NCBI GenBank assembly: GCA_004335835.1
Contig: RWJK01001377.1
Coordinates: 124,001-188,000, forward strand
DNA from: Scenedesmus sp. ARA3
Taxonomy: Eukaryota > Chlorophyta > Chlorophyceae > Sphaeropleales > Scenedesmaceae
Length of the DNA stretch: 64,000 bases
Direction of reading: 5' to 3'
The translations under genes and the position numbers were made by a program. This document shows, piece after piece, positions 1-13,012 of the stretch (positions are counted from its first letter, which is position 1; every line of letters begins with the position of its first letter). The notes beneath the pieces are model-generated. The model had not been told where the DNA came from, did no database searches, and saw only the letters and a program-made list of their open reading frames with translations.

Positions 1-465
1 AACGAAGCCCTGAATATGTTCCTATCAAGCATAAACGCTTAAGACGTCCGCCAAGAGGTGAATGGAGGCACCAAACCTCTCTGCATGGGAGTGACAGTTG
101 CAATGACCTGCTGCAGTACTGCTGGTGATCACTGCTCCATCACGACCAGGCTGCACAGCACGTGGCAGTCCATCCTGTGCCGAAATCATGTCAACAGGAG
201 TAGACGACAACAACTCATAAAGGGAAATCACCATAGGCGTGATCACACCCGTCCACATAATGCTGCGATTGCAGCCAGCACGCATGTTCAACAAGTTTGT
301 TTGCACCGCACAATCACATGGCCGATGCTGCGTACGGCAGGGATGCAGCATTGGGTTCGCTCCATCCCCAACAACATCGTGCACCACAAAACAGATTGAG
401 TTTCTTGCTCTGTACAACTACCATGTCACTATGGTGAAGGGGGCGGCTGCCATGACAAACACACC
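1..465. other. region downstream of the GPI-protein gene
   Basis: This stretch lies 3' of the minus-strand gene that ends at 466. Short open frames occur on both strands, but none has a signal, a domain or splice sites that support a gene. It probably contains the 3' UTR of that gene; nothing else can be supported. Confidence 0.4.
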
Positions 466-3400
466 CTACATGACGCCTGCTTGCCTGCTAACATGTAGCA
501 ACGCCAGTAGTGCTGGCACAAACAGCATTGCCGTGCTGCTTGAAGCGCCAGCAGCATTTCCGCTCCTCCGTGTTGAGGTGCTGCTGAGCGGCACGCCCAC
601 GCCAACCATGTCAAACGTCTGGCCGCCTGTGAGGCTGTCACTATCGATGGCTGCCACTGTGGCCTTTGGGGCCTTGGTGATGGCGTAGCCCCAAGTGCTA
701 TAAGTCACCTCCACCGTGTAGTTCTTGCTGCACACGTCCTGCAAGTGGACAGCAACAGCAGCAGCACAGCAGTATTGAACAGTTGCAGTGGCAACAAAAC
801 AGCAGCTGTCACAGCAGACCATTCTAGGCAGGAAACATGCCAGCCACCGTCTAGCCCCATGCATGCACCGACTGCTGCGCCGCCAGGCGTAGCTGTGATG
901 CAACATTGCACCACCAGCTGCAGAATCCTGTCCATCCGCCAGCTGCTTGCAGGGCGTCTCACCACCAGCAGGATGGTCAGGGTGTGGTTCTTGCTGTTGG
1001 GCAGCGTGAGGTCCAGCGGCTGCTTGCACATGAACTCGGCGTCGTTGTAGTAGCGCAGGCCGTCTACACGCACACAAGACGAAAGCTGGGGTCAAGACAG
1101 GCCTGGTTGCTGGTGCATCTTGTTCACATATCTCGACATGTTTCGGCTGCACAATTTGAGGCTGTCTGGATGACATAGCAGTCTGCAGCGCAGCAGGCAG
1201 CTGCACTGACAGAGCTGCCACAGCAGAAAAATTCTGGGCGTGTGCAACATCGGCAACAGTGGGCCATGCTCATGGCTCTGGGCACAGCAATGTGTGCATG
1301 ACAGCGCTTTGGAACAGCAGCAGACGATGCGTGGCGTACCTATCCAGCAGTACTGCTTGCCGAAGCCGTCAAATCTCCAGTTGAAGGAGATCTCGGCGTT
1401 GACGGGGATGGCGCTCAGCTCCGGCCCGTCCAGCGAGATGAACGCCGTGAGCTCATTCTGGATGCCCAGCTGCAAGGCAGACAGAGCGCCAACCCACACA
1501 TTCAGCACAGCAGCTCTAATTTCAATCGCAACACACATGCAGTTGGACCCTAAATTGCACATACTGCCACTTCTACAAGCCGCAACCGCGGCAAGAAGCA
1601 CACACGCGAACAGCAGGTTGTCAGCCGCCTGTGTGCTTGCTTCGCATGCTTGTTCACGCTCCAGCACAAGCCGCGCCACTCACCACCTTGCCGCTGGGCC
1701 ACTGCTTGTTGGGCAGCACCTTGAACAGCCCCGTCAGCGCCTCGGGCACGCTCTCCTCGTTGTACTTGTCGTAGCCGGCAGCCACGCCCAGCGACAGCAG
1801 GCTGGGGTACTGCGTGGCCAGGCTGGACTCCACCTGCGGTGCATGCGCACACACGAGCGTGAAGCAGGCAGCCACCAGCGCAAGCTCAGTCAACACCACC
1901 AGGACTGCAGGGATTTGGCCGGGCTGTTTCCCAGTATACTATTCAAAATTGGCCCACACAATTTGCTAGCTGGCACCCACAACTAGCAGTAACAAGTCCT
2001 GCACCAACCAGCCACCCAGCTGCTCTCACCCTGATGTTGTAGAAGCCATCTGGGTACTGCCCCTCAGGCAGGTACGTGGCCGGCTTCAGTGCAGCAGCCG
2101 CAGAGTCCACCACCACCCACTGCTCCATCTTGGCTGGCGCGCCCCCAGCCGGCCAGCTGCCGTCCACGGTGCGGTTTAGGTCCGACTCGAAGCGGTACAC
2201 AGGCATGAACAGCAGATCACTGCTGCCAGGGAACAGCGGCACTGGCGTGATGTTCTTAGCAGCGGTAATGTTGGCACTAACTGCAGCAGCAGCAGTAGCA
2301 GCGGCGGTGGCAGAGAGGGACGGGGGTGGGGCAGATGTATGCTGCCAGGTGGTGGATTTCACTGCCTCGCCAAGGTGCCACAGCAGAGTGTATGTGAAGC
2401 GCACTGGTACAGCTGCTTGCAGGACAGACCCGCGCTACACAGCCCCTGCACTGACGGCACTGACAGGCTGCCCAGACGTCTGCTGATGCTCTGCAGCATG
2501 AATGCCAGTCACACAGCTGCAGCAGCTGCGTACGCTGCTCCAGCCGTCTCGTGTACTGCCGCTCACATGTATCACCGCATGTGTTGAAGCCGACTGTGGC
2601 CTCGGGCATCGTGTCCAGCTTGTAGAAGCACACCTGCAGGCAGCATGCGCATCGCAGGACATCCCAATGCAAGTCAACGATCCACCACCATTGCTGCATG
2701 CAGCCGCATGGGAGTAGGCTTGCTGCTGCGCAGCTTCCGGCCTTCAGGTTGACTGAGAGGGTAGACAATACTGAGAGGGTAGACAATGCATGCTGGAGCT
2801 GTCCTGGCCACCAATGACAGCTGCTGCGCCAGCTGCATATCTCTGTCAAGGTGCTGCCAGCCGCACCTGTGTGGTGCTGTGCAGGTCTGTGACCGGCACT
2901 GCCAGCGAGCCCACCAGGCCACTGCCAGCCACGATGGTCAGCTTGATGTTCATGCAGTAGTAGCCCTGCAAGCGCGCAGCACAATGGTGATGTCACAGAC
3001 TGCTAAAACCACAAGTAGACGTGCATGCAACGCTTAGACAGCATCACACCCTGGCCTGCAGATGCTCCACACAGGTTGCTTATGCAAAAAGCAACCAGGC
3101 TGCAGGTTGGGGTACATGCGCATCATGGTGTTTTGGCACATCCTTTCTGCCTGCAAGCACTGCACTCACATCCGTAAAGTTGCTCAGCATGTTGAGCGTG
3201 ATTGCTGCAGGAACAGTCGCGTTGAACTTGAACTCCCCAAGGCTCTTGCTGTAGTTCTTGCCGATTGAGAGGTCAACCCTGAACCTTGCAGGAACAGTGA
3301 CAGCCCCTGCCTGCGCCAGCCTGCGGCCCGCTGCTGCTGCAGTATCCTCTGCATCTTCTCCTGCAGTGTCTGCTGCTGCTGCTGCATTGCTGCCAGCATC

Positions 3401-4028
3401 ACTCAGGAGGTGACGTGATGCTACTACTGTTGCTCCATACCCCATGCATGCGCGAGAAGGTGTAGCTCCAACAGTGAGCAAGTCGTGCTTCGGCAGCACA
3501 TACAGCACAGGTGGCCCCTCAGCATCAATCTCTGGAACATTCTTGTTGCTGGTGAGCACCACAGTGTACAGCTGGTCACTCAGCAGGTTTCCTGCTGCCT
3601 CTTGTGCTGTTTGTGTCCAGGCTGGGGGCAGGCTACTGTCTTCTTTGCCTGGTGGGAAGAAGTTGGGGGCTGGTGCACATGTGGTGCCGCTGATGGCTGC
3701 TGCTTGAGCCTTGCTGAGGACTGCACAGTACAAACCGGCAGGGCAAGCCCGTCAACAGCAGCGTCATGCACATGTCAGAGCTGATGTATTGGCTCACACA
3801 TGTTGTGTACATTACTGGCACGTATGCGGCAGAGCACAGCAGCACCTGACTGCACAGCATATATGCCACCTGGCACCGGTTGCTATGTGAGGCACAACTA
3901 AGCAGCACCACCATGCCCATGCTTTGTAAAACGCAGTTTATGTCACGAGTTTGGTGCTGCCAGGTACCCCGCTCACCGGCAAAGCCCAAGACGACACTGC
4001 ACAGCAGACAGTGCGCCCGGCCAGCCAT
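466..4028 (-). CDS. secreted, putatively GPI-anchored protein of unknown function
   Basis: Nine exons join in frame to 598 residues: 4028-3977, 3720-3170, 2965-2867, 2633-2567, 2403-2030, 1833-1684, 1469-1340, 1063-963 and 738-466. The first exon encodes a signal peptide (MAGRAHCLLCSVVLGFA). The last exon ends in a small-residue stretch followed by a hydrophobic tail (AMLFVPALLALLHV), the layout of a GPI-attachment signal. The mature part carries many N-x-S/T sites and scattered cysteines, as expected of a secretory-pathway protein at the cell surface or wall. I recognise no domain and assign no function. The start was chosen because this ATG opens the signal peptide and its exon ends in a consensus donor (G|GTGAGC) in the right phase. 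The stop lies 466 bases from the window edge, so the gene is complete here. It could instead be a wall structural protein or an enzyme of an unfamiliar family. Confidence 0.72.
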
Positions 4029-4522
4029 TGCTGCGTGGATTGCCGGACGTCAACAATGGTCCAAGAGTTTGCTGAGGCAACTTTGGTTGTGCCTAGGCTT
4101 ATCCTGTGCAGTCCCTCTAGAGCTCCGCTGTTTGTTCGCGCTCAATTCTTCAGTGCCCCGCTCAATTTGGCAAGCTGCTCGAAAAGCACAAGCATGGCGT
4201 GACGTACTTTCAACAAGCTTTTGAAGCAGTTTAGTTGCTGCCAGCTGTCTATGTTGTCACTGGTCACTGCAAACCCTAGCATGACAGTTGATGAGCAGCA
4301 CACGCTTCTGCAGTCAGTTCCGAAGCCGAGCTCGAGGAGCTCAGGGCAGCTGATCCGGTGACCACATGAAGTAATGAAGCAGCTGTGAAGTCTGGTTACA
4401 TGTGCCTCGATCCCTGTAAACGCTACCTCAAGGGTGCTGGCGACAACAATTGAGTTGGCAGGCACCAGCGCTTGTGGGTTTGTCCAGGCTAAAACTGCCA
4501 AGGCGATGGTGTCAGCGCTCGA
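4029..4522. other. spacer between KsgA stop and the GPI-protein start
   Basis: About 490 bases separate two genes on the same (minus) strand. It should hold the 3' UTR of the KsgA gene and the promoter of the GPI-anchored protein gene. A 119-codon minus-strand frame (4501-4142) spans most of it but has no domain, signal peptide or splice support, so I read it as chance. No other element is visible. Confidence 0.4.
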
Positions 4523-7300
4523 TCACTGCTGGACTGCTGAGACTGCCGCTATCTGCTCTGCCTGCAGGTTGTTATACACCGCTGCAAACTGCTCCACGTC
4601 CAGGTCCTGTGCACGCGCGTCTGGCCGCACCCCTGCCTTCTGCAAGGCAGCTTCGACCTGCACACAGGATACCACATCCCAAAGGACCAGCAGCATCAGC
4701 AGCGTAAATGACAGCGACAGCAGCAGCAGACGACAAAGAGTACAGTACAAGATGGCTACCAGCAGGGGCTAGGCATCCATGGTGTCACAGCAGGACACAC
4801 CAGAACACCAGCACTGGAGGTCAGGTGACAGTGCTTTATAACCAGCGCACCTGCTGCGGTGTGTACAGCGGCTGCAGCGTGTTGCGCATCATCTTGCGGC
4901 GCTCGGAGAAAGCCTTGTTGATCTGCGGCAGCAGCAGCAAGCAGGGGCAGCAGCAGCAGCAGCGGCAGATGATCGGGTAAGAGGCGGCTACAGCTACAGC
5001 CGAGCCATGCAAGCCGTGTTCAGGATTACTCAGACTGCCGCATCACCCGCCTACAAGGCTTCAAGCCATAGCAGCATGCTGCCCGATGCTGCCAGTAGAG
5101 CATCTGCTGCTGTGACTGCAGTCAATCAGGACAGGCAACACAGTGCTGGCTGCCATGGCCAGCTCACCAGCGAGATGAAGCCGCGCTCTCCCGCCACCTG
5201 CACGCGCTTGCTGGGCGGCAGCAGCTTGAAAGTGACCAAGGCGCCGTCCACGCCTGGCACAGGGAAGTACTTCTCCTTGGGGATGCTGCGGCGGCACCGC
5301 ACAGCAGCAGCAGCAGAACCCCTTAACCTATGCAAAACTGTGTCGAGCCTGCAACAGTGTCGGGCAGTTCAGCTATGCACAGCAAGCAGAAGGTCGATGC
5401 TCTATCCCACAGCAATGGCCGGGCACCTGGCACACAGCAGCATGCCTGCAGCCGCCGCCACCACCCCCAGCACAGCAGCTGCTGCCACTCACAGGAACCT
5501 GTAGACAGGCTTGCTGTAGTAGTGTGTGATGAGGCTCATGGCCCTGTAGTCAGGCCTGCCTGGCGTGGGGTCCACCAACCGCTGCGCCACCTCCTCCTGC
5601 AGGGAGGCAGGCACGCAGCACACCCAGTCAGCACAAGATTGTGCTACAGCATGCAACGCACGTGTGCTGTTGTCAGCAGCAAGGAAACAAGCAAGCAAGC
5701 AAGCAAGCAAGCAGGCGATGTGCAGCAGGGAGGCCTGCCAGGAAACTGGCAATAAAGCATGCACAGGCGGCCAGCTGCACCTGCTGCTCCTTGAAAGCCC
5801 TTGCTGGACTAACCGCTGGACTGTTTGCTGCCACCGCCAATGCTGCTGCTGCTGCTGTGTGGCTGCTGCCTACCTGTATCATGATGCTCAGCTCTGACAC
5901 AACACCGCCTTGTGGCAGCATGGCTTGCAGGAACTCCTTGGTGATGTTGTACGGCAGGTTGGCCACAACCTTCACGCCTCGCCGCCGCTGCTTTGCTGGA
6001 GCCGCGCTGCTGCTGCTTCTGCTGCTACTAATACTGCTGCTGCTTTCATCTGCTGGCTGCTGCTGCTGCTCTGGTGGCGGAGGTTGTTGCAACTGCTGCT
6101 GCTGTTGCTGCTGCTCCTGCTGCGGTTCGCTGCTGCTGGGTTGGCTGTCGAGCTGTGCTGCTGCCGCTGCAGCTGCTGCCATCTGTGCCACCAGCGCTTT
6201 CAGGTCCAGCCGCATCACGTCACCATGCACCAGCTGCAGGTTGGGCACCTGTGGCAGCAGCGCAACAGGTGCGGGTCACTGTCGGTTAGCTGTGCTTCAT
6301 ATGCAATTGGCTTGAAGTCAGCTGAGCCACTACAGCTGCACAGTGCTGAGCTGCGAGCAGACAACAGCTGCAGCCAAAGCCCGTCCGCTGCCCGCTGTAC
6401 CGTCCGCTGCCTGCTGTACAATGCATTGCTGCCTACCTCTGTCAAGAACCCCAAGGCTGCGTTGTAACAGTTCTGCTCCACTATCTGTTGCTGCAGCACA
6501 TCACAGACACAACATCACTCAACAACGCACAAAGGCGTGTGTAGCCAGGTGTACACGCAGCAGCCGCACCTGCTTGAACTCCTCCCTGAGCCGCTCAACA
6601 AGTGTGTCATCCTTCTCCACTGCCAGTACGCGCGCCCGTGTGGCCAGCAGGTGGCGCGTGAGGTTGCCCGTGCCTGGGCCCACCTCAATGACCACGTCAG
6701 AGGGCGCCACGCGCGCTGCTGTGACAATGTCAGCCAGAATGTTGTCGTCTGTGCAGAAGTTCTGGCCCAAAGACCTGCAGTTGATGAAGTGATGTAAGTA
6801 ATGTCATCAAGCAAGACAGTGAGTAGGTGCAGGTTTGTGTGGGCGCTGGCCAGAAACTAGGTCCTAGAAGCAGCCCTGCTTTGCCTTGGGTGCCTGTGTC
6901 ACGACTACGCTTGAGCAGCACACACATTCAGCAGCATGTTGACATGGCAGTGACACTAAGCAAGATGATAGCCAGCATTGCAGCGTGCTCACTTCTTAGC
7001 CTTGATGTTGGCTGACTTCAGGCTGCTTTTCGTGGCTGCTGCTGTGTTGGGGTCCCACATCCAGCCAACAGCTGGCACTTCAAAGTCCTCCTTCAGCAAC
7101 GGCTCCTCTGACCGCCTGCGTGGCTGTTCATCTGTGCGCCTGCGTGGCTGTTCCTCCATCCGCCTGCGCTGCTGCTTGGCACTGCATGTTACCAACCTGC
7201 GCTGCTGGGCTGCTGCTGCTGCTGCTGCTGCTGCCGCCGGTGCTGCTGGTCCTGCTATTCTAGGCCTGCTGTCACCCTGCAGCCTATGACTGTTCAACAT
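4523..7300 (-). CDS. PFC1: plastid-type rRNA adenine dimethyltransferase (KsgA/Dim1 family)
   Basis: Dimethylates two adjacent adenines in the 3' terminal helix of small-subunit rRNA, using S-adenosylmethionine. Eight exons close in frame to 456 residues: 7300-6993, 6774-6570, 6490-6437, 6248-5874, 5596-5493, 5285-5168, 4922-4851 and 4657-4523. Residues 1 to about 100 are Ala/Arg-rich and resemble a chloroplast transit peptide, which suggests the plastid counterpart (Arabidopsis PALEFACE1) rather than nucleolar Dim1. The family opening KKSLGQNF follows, then the SAM motif EVGPGTGNLT (about 133-142), the HGDVMRLDL strand, the catalytic NLPY motif (about 286-289) and the C-terminal AFSERRKMMRN helix. 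An insertion of about 65 residues rich in Gln, Ser and Pro lies between the HGDVM strand and NLPY. The start is the first in-frame ATG of the transit-peptide exon. The promoter region is shared with the divergent gene at 7732. Plastid location is inferred; mitochondrial targeting is possible. Confidence 0.9.
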
Positions 7301-7731
7301 TATACGTGTTTGGATTGTAACAGTCAAATGAAATGATTAGAAGCAATGGTCACACGGCCACAAGCCACCACCAGGTACGGCACACTGTCTATACCACCAA
7401 CATGTCCGCCTGCCGTTCAAGCTAGTGACTTTGATCACAGCTAGATACACTGATAACCTGTGCGAGGTGCCAGCAGACAAGTGTCGATGCTAGGGCTTTG
7501 AGTGTCACAGGCAGTCTGACTGACATTGTTCATTCGAATCGCCCGCCACCCTTAGATGGCAGCCACCACTTCTGGAGCCGCACCAGAAGTAAGTCTGTGG
7601 CAAAGGAGCTTGTATCAAGCACCTGATCAAGTGTCCAGAAAGCGCAAGCATACTGCAACATTATATCTGGTGCACGCAGCCAAAAGGTCGCAAGTCAGAC
7701 CCTTTGAAAGAAGCGATATCACCATAGAAGC
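7301..7731. promoter_or_regulatory. divergent promoter region, KsgA / small conserved gene
   Basis: About 430 bases lie between the start codons of two divergently transcribed genes and must hold both promoters and 5' UTRs. I see no clear TATA box or repeated motif. The assignment rests on gene layout alone. Confidence 0.4.
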
Positions 7732-8465
7732 ATGTCTTACAACAAGGATCCTGCTCAGCACGGGTGGAACTACCAGGGCTCCAACGAAGCGAGCCGGGTG
7801 GCTTTCTACGAGAAGGATGGCGTCAAAATGGACTACTACTATACTACTGGTAGGGTTGATCATATCAAGGCCCGTTGAGCGCAGGCTGCAGCAAATCATG
7901 CGCAGCACGCTGAGGTGGCAAGCACCTTGGCACCCATCCAACTCTGTGCACGACTCGCCTTCCTGCTTGGCCGCTAGTGGTTGAAACAGCCGACAAAATC
8001 ACGTTGGGCAGCATAATCAGCAGGATCCGTGTTGGGTGTGCAAGCATAGCGCCTGTGCAGCAGCAGCGCTGATAGGGGTGTGCAAGCCTGCAGCCTGCCA
8101 GGCTGGGCTGATAACCAACAGCAGCAACCCAACATCACAGCTGGTCTGCCTCTCACTTGAGACACCATGCGTATATCTACTTGCCTTCCAGCACCCATAA
8201 GCAGTGCGCTTAATGGATCCACATCCATGTGACGGCAGTTGCATCCACGCCAGCTGTAACTTGCTCCTGCCCGCTGCCCCCGCTGCTGCTGCCTCATGCA
8301 GGCACCGTGAAGACCAGCATGGACCACCCCAGCCAGGGCAAGACGCAGATGTTCCGGCGCGGCCTGGACGAGGCCCAGTTTGAGTCGGTGTGCAACAACC
8401 CGCGTGCCCACACGGGCCAGGGCTACCAGACCAAGTCCAGCAAGTATTACTCCGGCAAGAAGTGA
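7732..8465 (+). CDS. small conserved protein of unknown function
   Basis: Two exons (7732-7849 and 8302-8465) join through a phase-1 intron, with acceptor CATGCAG, to a 93-residue protein. It is hydrophilic, has no signal peptide or membrane segment, and begins MSYNKDPAQHGWNYQG. Its centre carries the stretch MDYYYTTGTVKTSMDHP, followed by KTQMFRRG and a C-terminal NPRAHTGQGY motif. I have an impression, not verifiable here, that short proteins with this TTGTVKT-DHP-KTQ-FRR-HTG pattern occur in other algae and protists. I know no function. The reading is supported because the spliced junction restores the TTGTVKT motif without a frame break. The start is the only ATG that precedes the motif in frame. 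The gene is divergent from the KsgA gene. Confidence 0.68.
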
Positions 8466-10433
8466 GGCAGGCAGGCAGCGAGTGCCCGAAGGCTGCTGCG
8501 TCGATGTATACACCGCAGGCCTACAAAGGTAGAGGCAGTCAATGCTGCTGGTTGCATTCGGCAGCATGCCTGCATGTTTGGTAAGACAGCCGCCGCCGCA
8601 GTGTTGTGTGTGGCAGTGTAGGGTCGCCAGCAGCTGTGAGGAGTGATGCTTGCGAGGCGCAGTGCAAGCCTGCCCTGCCTGTGCTGCAGATTACGCGTTC
8701 AAGTTGTACAATAGATGCCATGGTTGTGTTGAACAGCAAAGCGCTACCTCAAGTAGAGCCCACTCCTTTGTCCAGTCTGTACATTGCCTTGGTAGCAGAG
8801 GGAGCAGGGCTGCTGTTGTCTGCAACAATTGTGCTGTATAAAAATGCCACCAGGACTGCCTACTGGCGTTCTTGGCATTGATGCCTGCTGCAGTGCGTAC
8901 ACCTTCTGGCAGTGTGTTGATGTTGGTGTGTACAAAAGCAGCGTGGTCAACAGCACAAGCCCTGGCACGCCGTTGCGTGTACAGAGTCGTGTGCAGTCAT
9001 GTGTGGGATCTCATCCCCTGTTGCCTGGCGTGAGCAGCGATGCTACATGCTGCTGTTTGTTTGCCGCTCCATTGGGGCGCGGGGCCGATGGTGTTGATGC
9101 TATGGCTTGATGAGTAACATGATNNNNNNNNNNNNNNNNNNNNNNNNNNNNNNNNNNNNNNNNNNNNNNNNNNNNNNNNNNNNNNNNNNNNNNNNNNNNN
9201 NNNNNNNNNNNNNNNNNNNNNNNNNNNNNNNNNNNNNNNNNNNNNNNNNNNNNNNNNNNNNNNNNNNNNNNNNNNNNNNNNNNNNNNNNNNNNNCATCGG
9301 CATCGGCAACCGCGCCCCGTACGGAGCGGAAACTACGACTATTATTGCCTCTCTATGTTGGATTGGCCGCCGCCACATGTTATAAAGCCACAAGTTATAA
9401 AGCCCTTGGCTGTGATTCTACTTTTGCCAAGAGTGCCACTGTTAGTGACTTGTGATGGTCATAGTCTTTCTGAAGCATACCACAGCAGCAGCAGCAGCAG
9501 CAATTGAGATAAATAGGAGGCTCCATTCACTTTAGAGATGGGCATGTCTGCCATAAATTAGTGCTCTGGACACTTCAGGTAAAAAGACCGCTAAAAGATC
9601 CCCGCTGAAAACATTGGCAGGATGCTGTACTGCACCATCAGCAACAGCTGCGCGCCTGCCACCGTGACGGAATGAAAGTGAACGACACTGCTGAAGGTCA
9701 GTCACGTGCATGCAATACAAGCAGGTCTGCCGGCGAGTACCTCGACGCCACCCAAGACGACCCTCATGTCTCAATTCTGCTCCTACCAGGCACCACGCAG
9801 TATGTGTTGGGTTGGCGAGCCCGCCTGCGTGCTGTTGTGCGCCAAGATGTGCTGTGAACACCTTTTGTGTTTTTTTTACGCTTAAATACGCATACCTTAT
9901 GCGGTGGAGCCGGTGAAAGAGGGTTTCCAGTGTTGCAGCACTGCTGTCTCTGGTCGTTCTGTAGCTTCTGCACCGCTCAATCATCGTCAAATAGGTATCT
10001 GCGCATGTACCAAGCAGTATTCAAGGGCTATATGGGGTTGAGCGTCCTTGCAAGAGCCAAAACAGTACATCGGCACAGCCACAGGAGTAACACAGTGTTA
10101 TGTCAGCACAGCCCGTGGATCTTACAAAGTCCAGTTTAGATTTACGCATACGTATAGTTGACGCGTAATTTATCTAAGCGGACCCCGATTAGAGTGTGAC
10201 TTTACACCCCTGGTAGTGGGTTCAGTCCAATCCTCCAATCGCTGCTGGCTGCAGCCCTATGAGCGGCGCCTGCAATTCTCAACTACTTAGATGTCTTGCG
10301 TGCAATCTGCGAGGTGTCTTTCCTGTCGCGTGCACTGAGCAGCTGTACGACTTGGGCGCTGAACCACCCGAGCCGGGCAACACAGAGGCGTATACGACGC
10401 CATATCATGTAACGCTTGCTTAAAAGGGTAGAA
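8466..10433. other. gene-poor stretch with an assembly gap
   Basis: It contains the 3' UTR of the small gene, a 171-base gap (9124-9294) and the promoter of the cupredoxin/HExxH gene. A 152-codon minus-strand frame (9990-9532) and shorter plus-strand frames show no domain, signal or splice logic. A short (CAG)n run sits near 9483-9503. Nothing else can be supported. Confidence 0.4.
9124..9294. other. assembly gap (171 N)
   Basis: A run of N between an ATGAGTAACATGAT-like left edge and a CATCGGCATCGG right edge. It lies in intergenic DNA and interrupts no recognised gene. Confidence 0.99.
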
Positions 10434-12961
10434 ATGGCAGCAAAGAGTGATCCAATGGCCCAGATCCGGCGCCGCTCGTTTAGTGTTGCGGTCCAGGCAG
10501 CACTTCTAGCACTGCTGGTCGCTGGTGAGTGGCTCGTAACTGTTCGGCTGGGACGTGCATGCTCGTTCGAACACAGCAGAGCAGACCGTATGCAAGAGCC
10601 GCCTGCACACACCGGCAGCGATGTCATTGGTGCTGACAGTGTCAGCAGCTGTGCACAGCTGTTGCGCAAGTTGGCGATCTACTGCAACAGGTTCATGGCT
10701 GCTGCACAATTTCCAGCAGATTATGGTTTTACAAGCCGGAAACAACACTGCAGGCAGCATCAAGCAAACGGATCTCGTGCACCAACCACCGGACCTACAC
10801 CGTGTTGCGTAACGCACTTGTGCAGGCCGCTCTTGCCAGCCGGCTGCGGCTGCAGCAGTACAGCCTGAGCAGCAGCAGCAGCAGAGCCCCAAGGTTGTGT
10901 ATCTCAACTGGCAGCCCCGCACCTCCTCCCAGGCTGCCTTCCCAGCCATCCGCCTGTGCGCGGCAGATGCTGTGCGGTTTGCGCTTCCAGCCGGCCATTC
11001 TGTGTGGCTCGCAAGCTCACGCACACGTAAGCAGCCAGCAGCAGCAATTCAGTTCTGCACACTGACGTGGTCGGATTTAGCAGCTCATGCTGCTGACAGA
11101 GTGTCCGCGCCTGCATATATGCATATGCGCCTGCGTATATGTCTATATAGACAACCACATGCAGTGCTTCTGTCTGCTTGCAGTGCACTGCTCCACAGTC
11201 ACTTCACAAGACGAATAACCACATCAACACAGCTCACTCAGTGAGGCTCACTGTGTATGTCCATGTGCCTTTCACATTGCCTTTGCAACATCCAGGGCCC
11301 TGCAGCACACGTACCTCACGCCTGAGCACCCCTGGCAGCACCAGCTACCGTTTCAATGCAGCAGGCAGACCCCCAGGGACATACACCCTCGCTTGCGGGT
11401 CCACACGGTGTTCCAGCGGCAGGATGTCTGTGACCGTTACTGTGTTACAGTCCGCCAGCTGTGTTACAACACCGTCACCATCACCACTGGTAGCTTCATC
11501 GTCGCCCTCGCCGTCGCCCTCGCCAGCAGTGGTGTCACCGGTTGCTTCACCATCACCTGGCGTTCCTGGTGGCAACAGCAGCTGGCCAGGGCTTGATTCT
11601 GATGAGTCCTGGCTGCCAGCGGATGGTGTGCTGGCACCTGATGGGCCAACAGTATTCAGGAAGCCGCTGCTGCGGCAGGATGCTTACACAGTAGACTACA
11701 ATGGGCGCTTGAGTATCTCTGGTGGGAGACACACTGCTGCTAGCAGCTGCAGCTGCGCCGGACAGGCATGCAAATCACGTGGTGCTCTGCTCAGAGCTCA
11801 AGTGTGGTTACGGAGCACGGCATTGGCATCGGCTGCCGCATGCTGTGTGACGGCTGTCTGCTGCCGTTTGCACCACTCTGCACACACAACACTGCAGCGT
11901 ACGCATGCTACCCAGTACGTGTTTGTACATAGGCCTGACGTTGCACAACAGATTCCGTGCTTACGTGATGTTTCACCTCTACGACTCCGCTGCTTTGTGC
12001 CCGCAGGCGCGCTTGGCCTCCTGTCAAAAGACAACCTGGACCCGCTTTGTAACGTAACAGTGTCACTTGCGGGCGGGCCCTACCCAGTCCAGGACTTGTC
12101 ACCGGGTGATGGCTTCGGATGGGAGGAGCTGTCCGTGGGCCCCGACGGCAGCTTCAATGTGTCAAAGTCTGCCTACTTTGGACAAGAAAAGTTTTACTAC
12201 TCTGTGGTGGTGAGTGCAATACCGTACTCTTTGCCGTGCAGTTGTTGACGTCATTGTTTTACAAGTGCTGGAACATGCGTTCAACGTGCTGTTGCGTATT
12301 TGCCAACACAGCATTTCTGTACGCCTGCTGACCCCATCTTCCCTGACACAGCTGATGATCGCTGAACTGCTTGGATGCAGCAAACACCAACTTGCACATA
12401 CGCAGTTAGTACATCCTGCAACTGTTTGCTGGCAATGCTTGCTTGCAGGATTGCGAGGATAATGCAGGCATGGGTGCGGATGGCGACGCCTTCTTGTACC
12501 CCGAGTGGGGAACTGTTACGATAACATTCGTGACACCCCTGCCAGCCGTGGCGCCAGACTTTTTCAGCACCTCATATGGCACTGTGTTGCGGGTTGAAGG
12601 CCAGAACAGTCAACAGGTGGGCAGTTCTTCGATACATTACTCAGTGAAACAAAACATGACTGTCCAAACTTGCCGGCTGTGCGTCAGCTGGATCAAATAC
12701 AAGCGTGCCACCTGAACAGGCCGTGCAACGCGTGTACAGCATGGTGACGATCACCAGCTAGCTGCGGCAGCACCAAAAACCTGGGTCCTGCTAAGCTATG
12801 GCTCAGCCACTGCCAGTTGTCTTATCCAAAGTTGACTCTTGCTCTGCGTAATGCAGATGCTTACGTCCTGCTCCCATCAGCAACCACAGCCCTGGCTTTT
12901 CAGATTAGAACCTTCAAGCAGCAGCAAATGCGCATGCCAGCAACTTGAAGCTCTATTCCCG

Positions 12962-13012
<51 letters not shown>

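Noticed and set aside
4142..4501. A 119-codon minus-strand ORF just after the KsgA stop
   Set aside because: It lies where a 3' UTR is expected, has no domain or signal, and the KsgA model closes at 4523.
5689..5715. A (CAAG)n run in a KsgA intron
   Set aside because: Simple tetranucleotide microsatellite with no sign of function; a similar (AAAC)n run is at 23925-23942.
9532..9990. A 152-codon minus-strand ORF
   Set aside because: Composition is Arg/His-rich and erratic, with no recognised motif and no neighbouring exon in phase.
10150..10260. A possible tRNA, from a GTGGGTTCAGTCCAATCC segment resembling a T-arm
   Set aside because: No matching acceptor stem, D-arm or anticodon arm could be folded around it.
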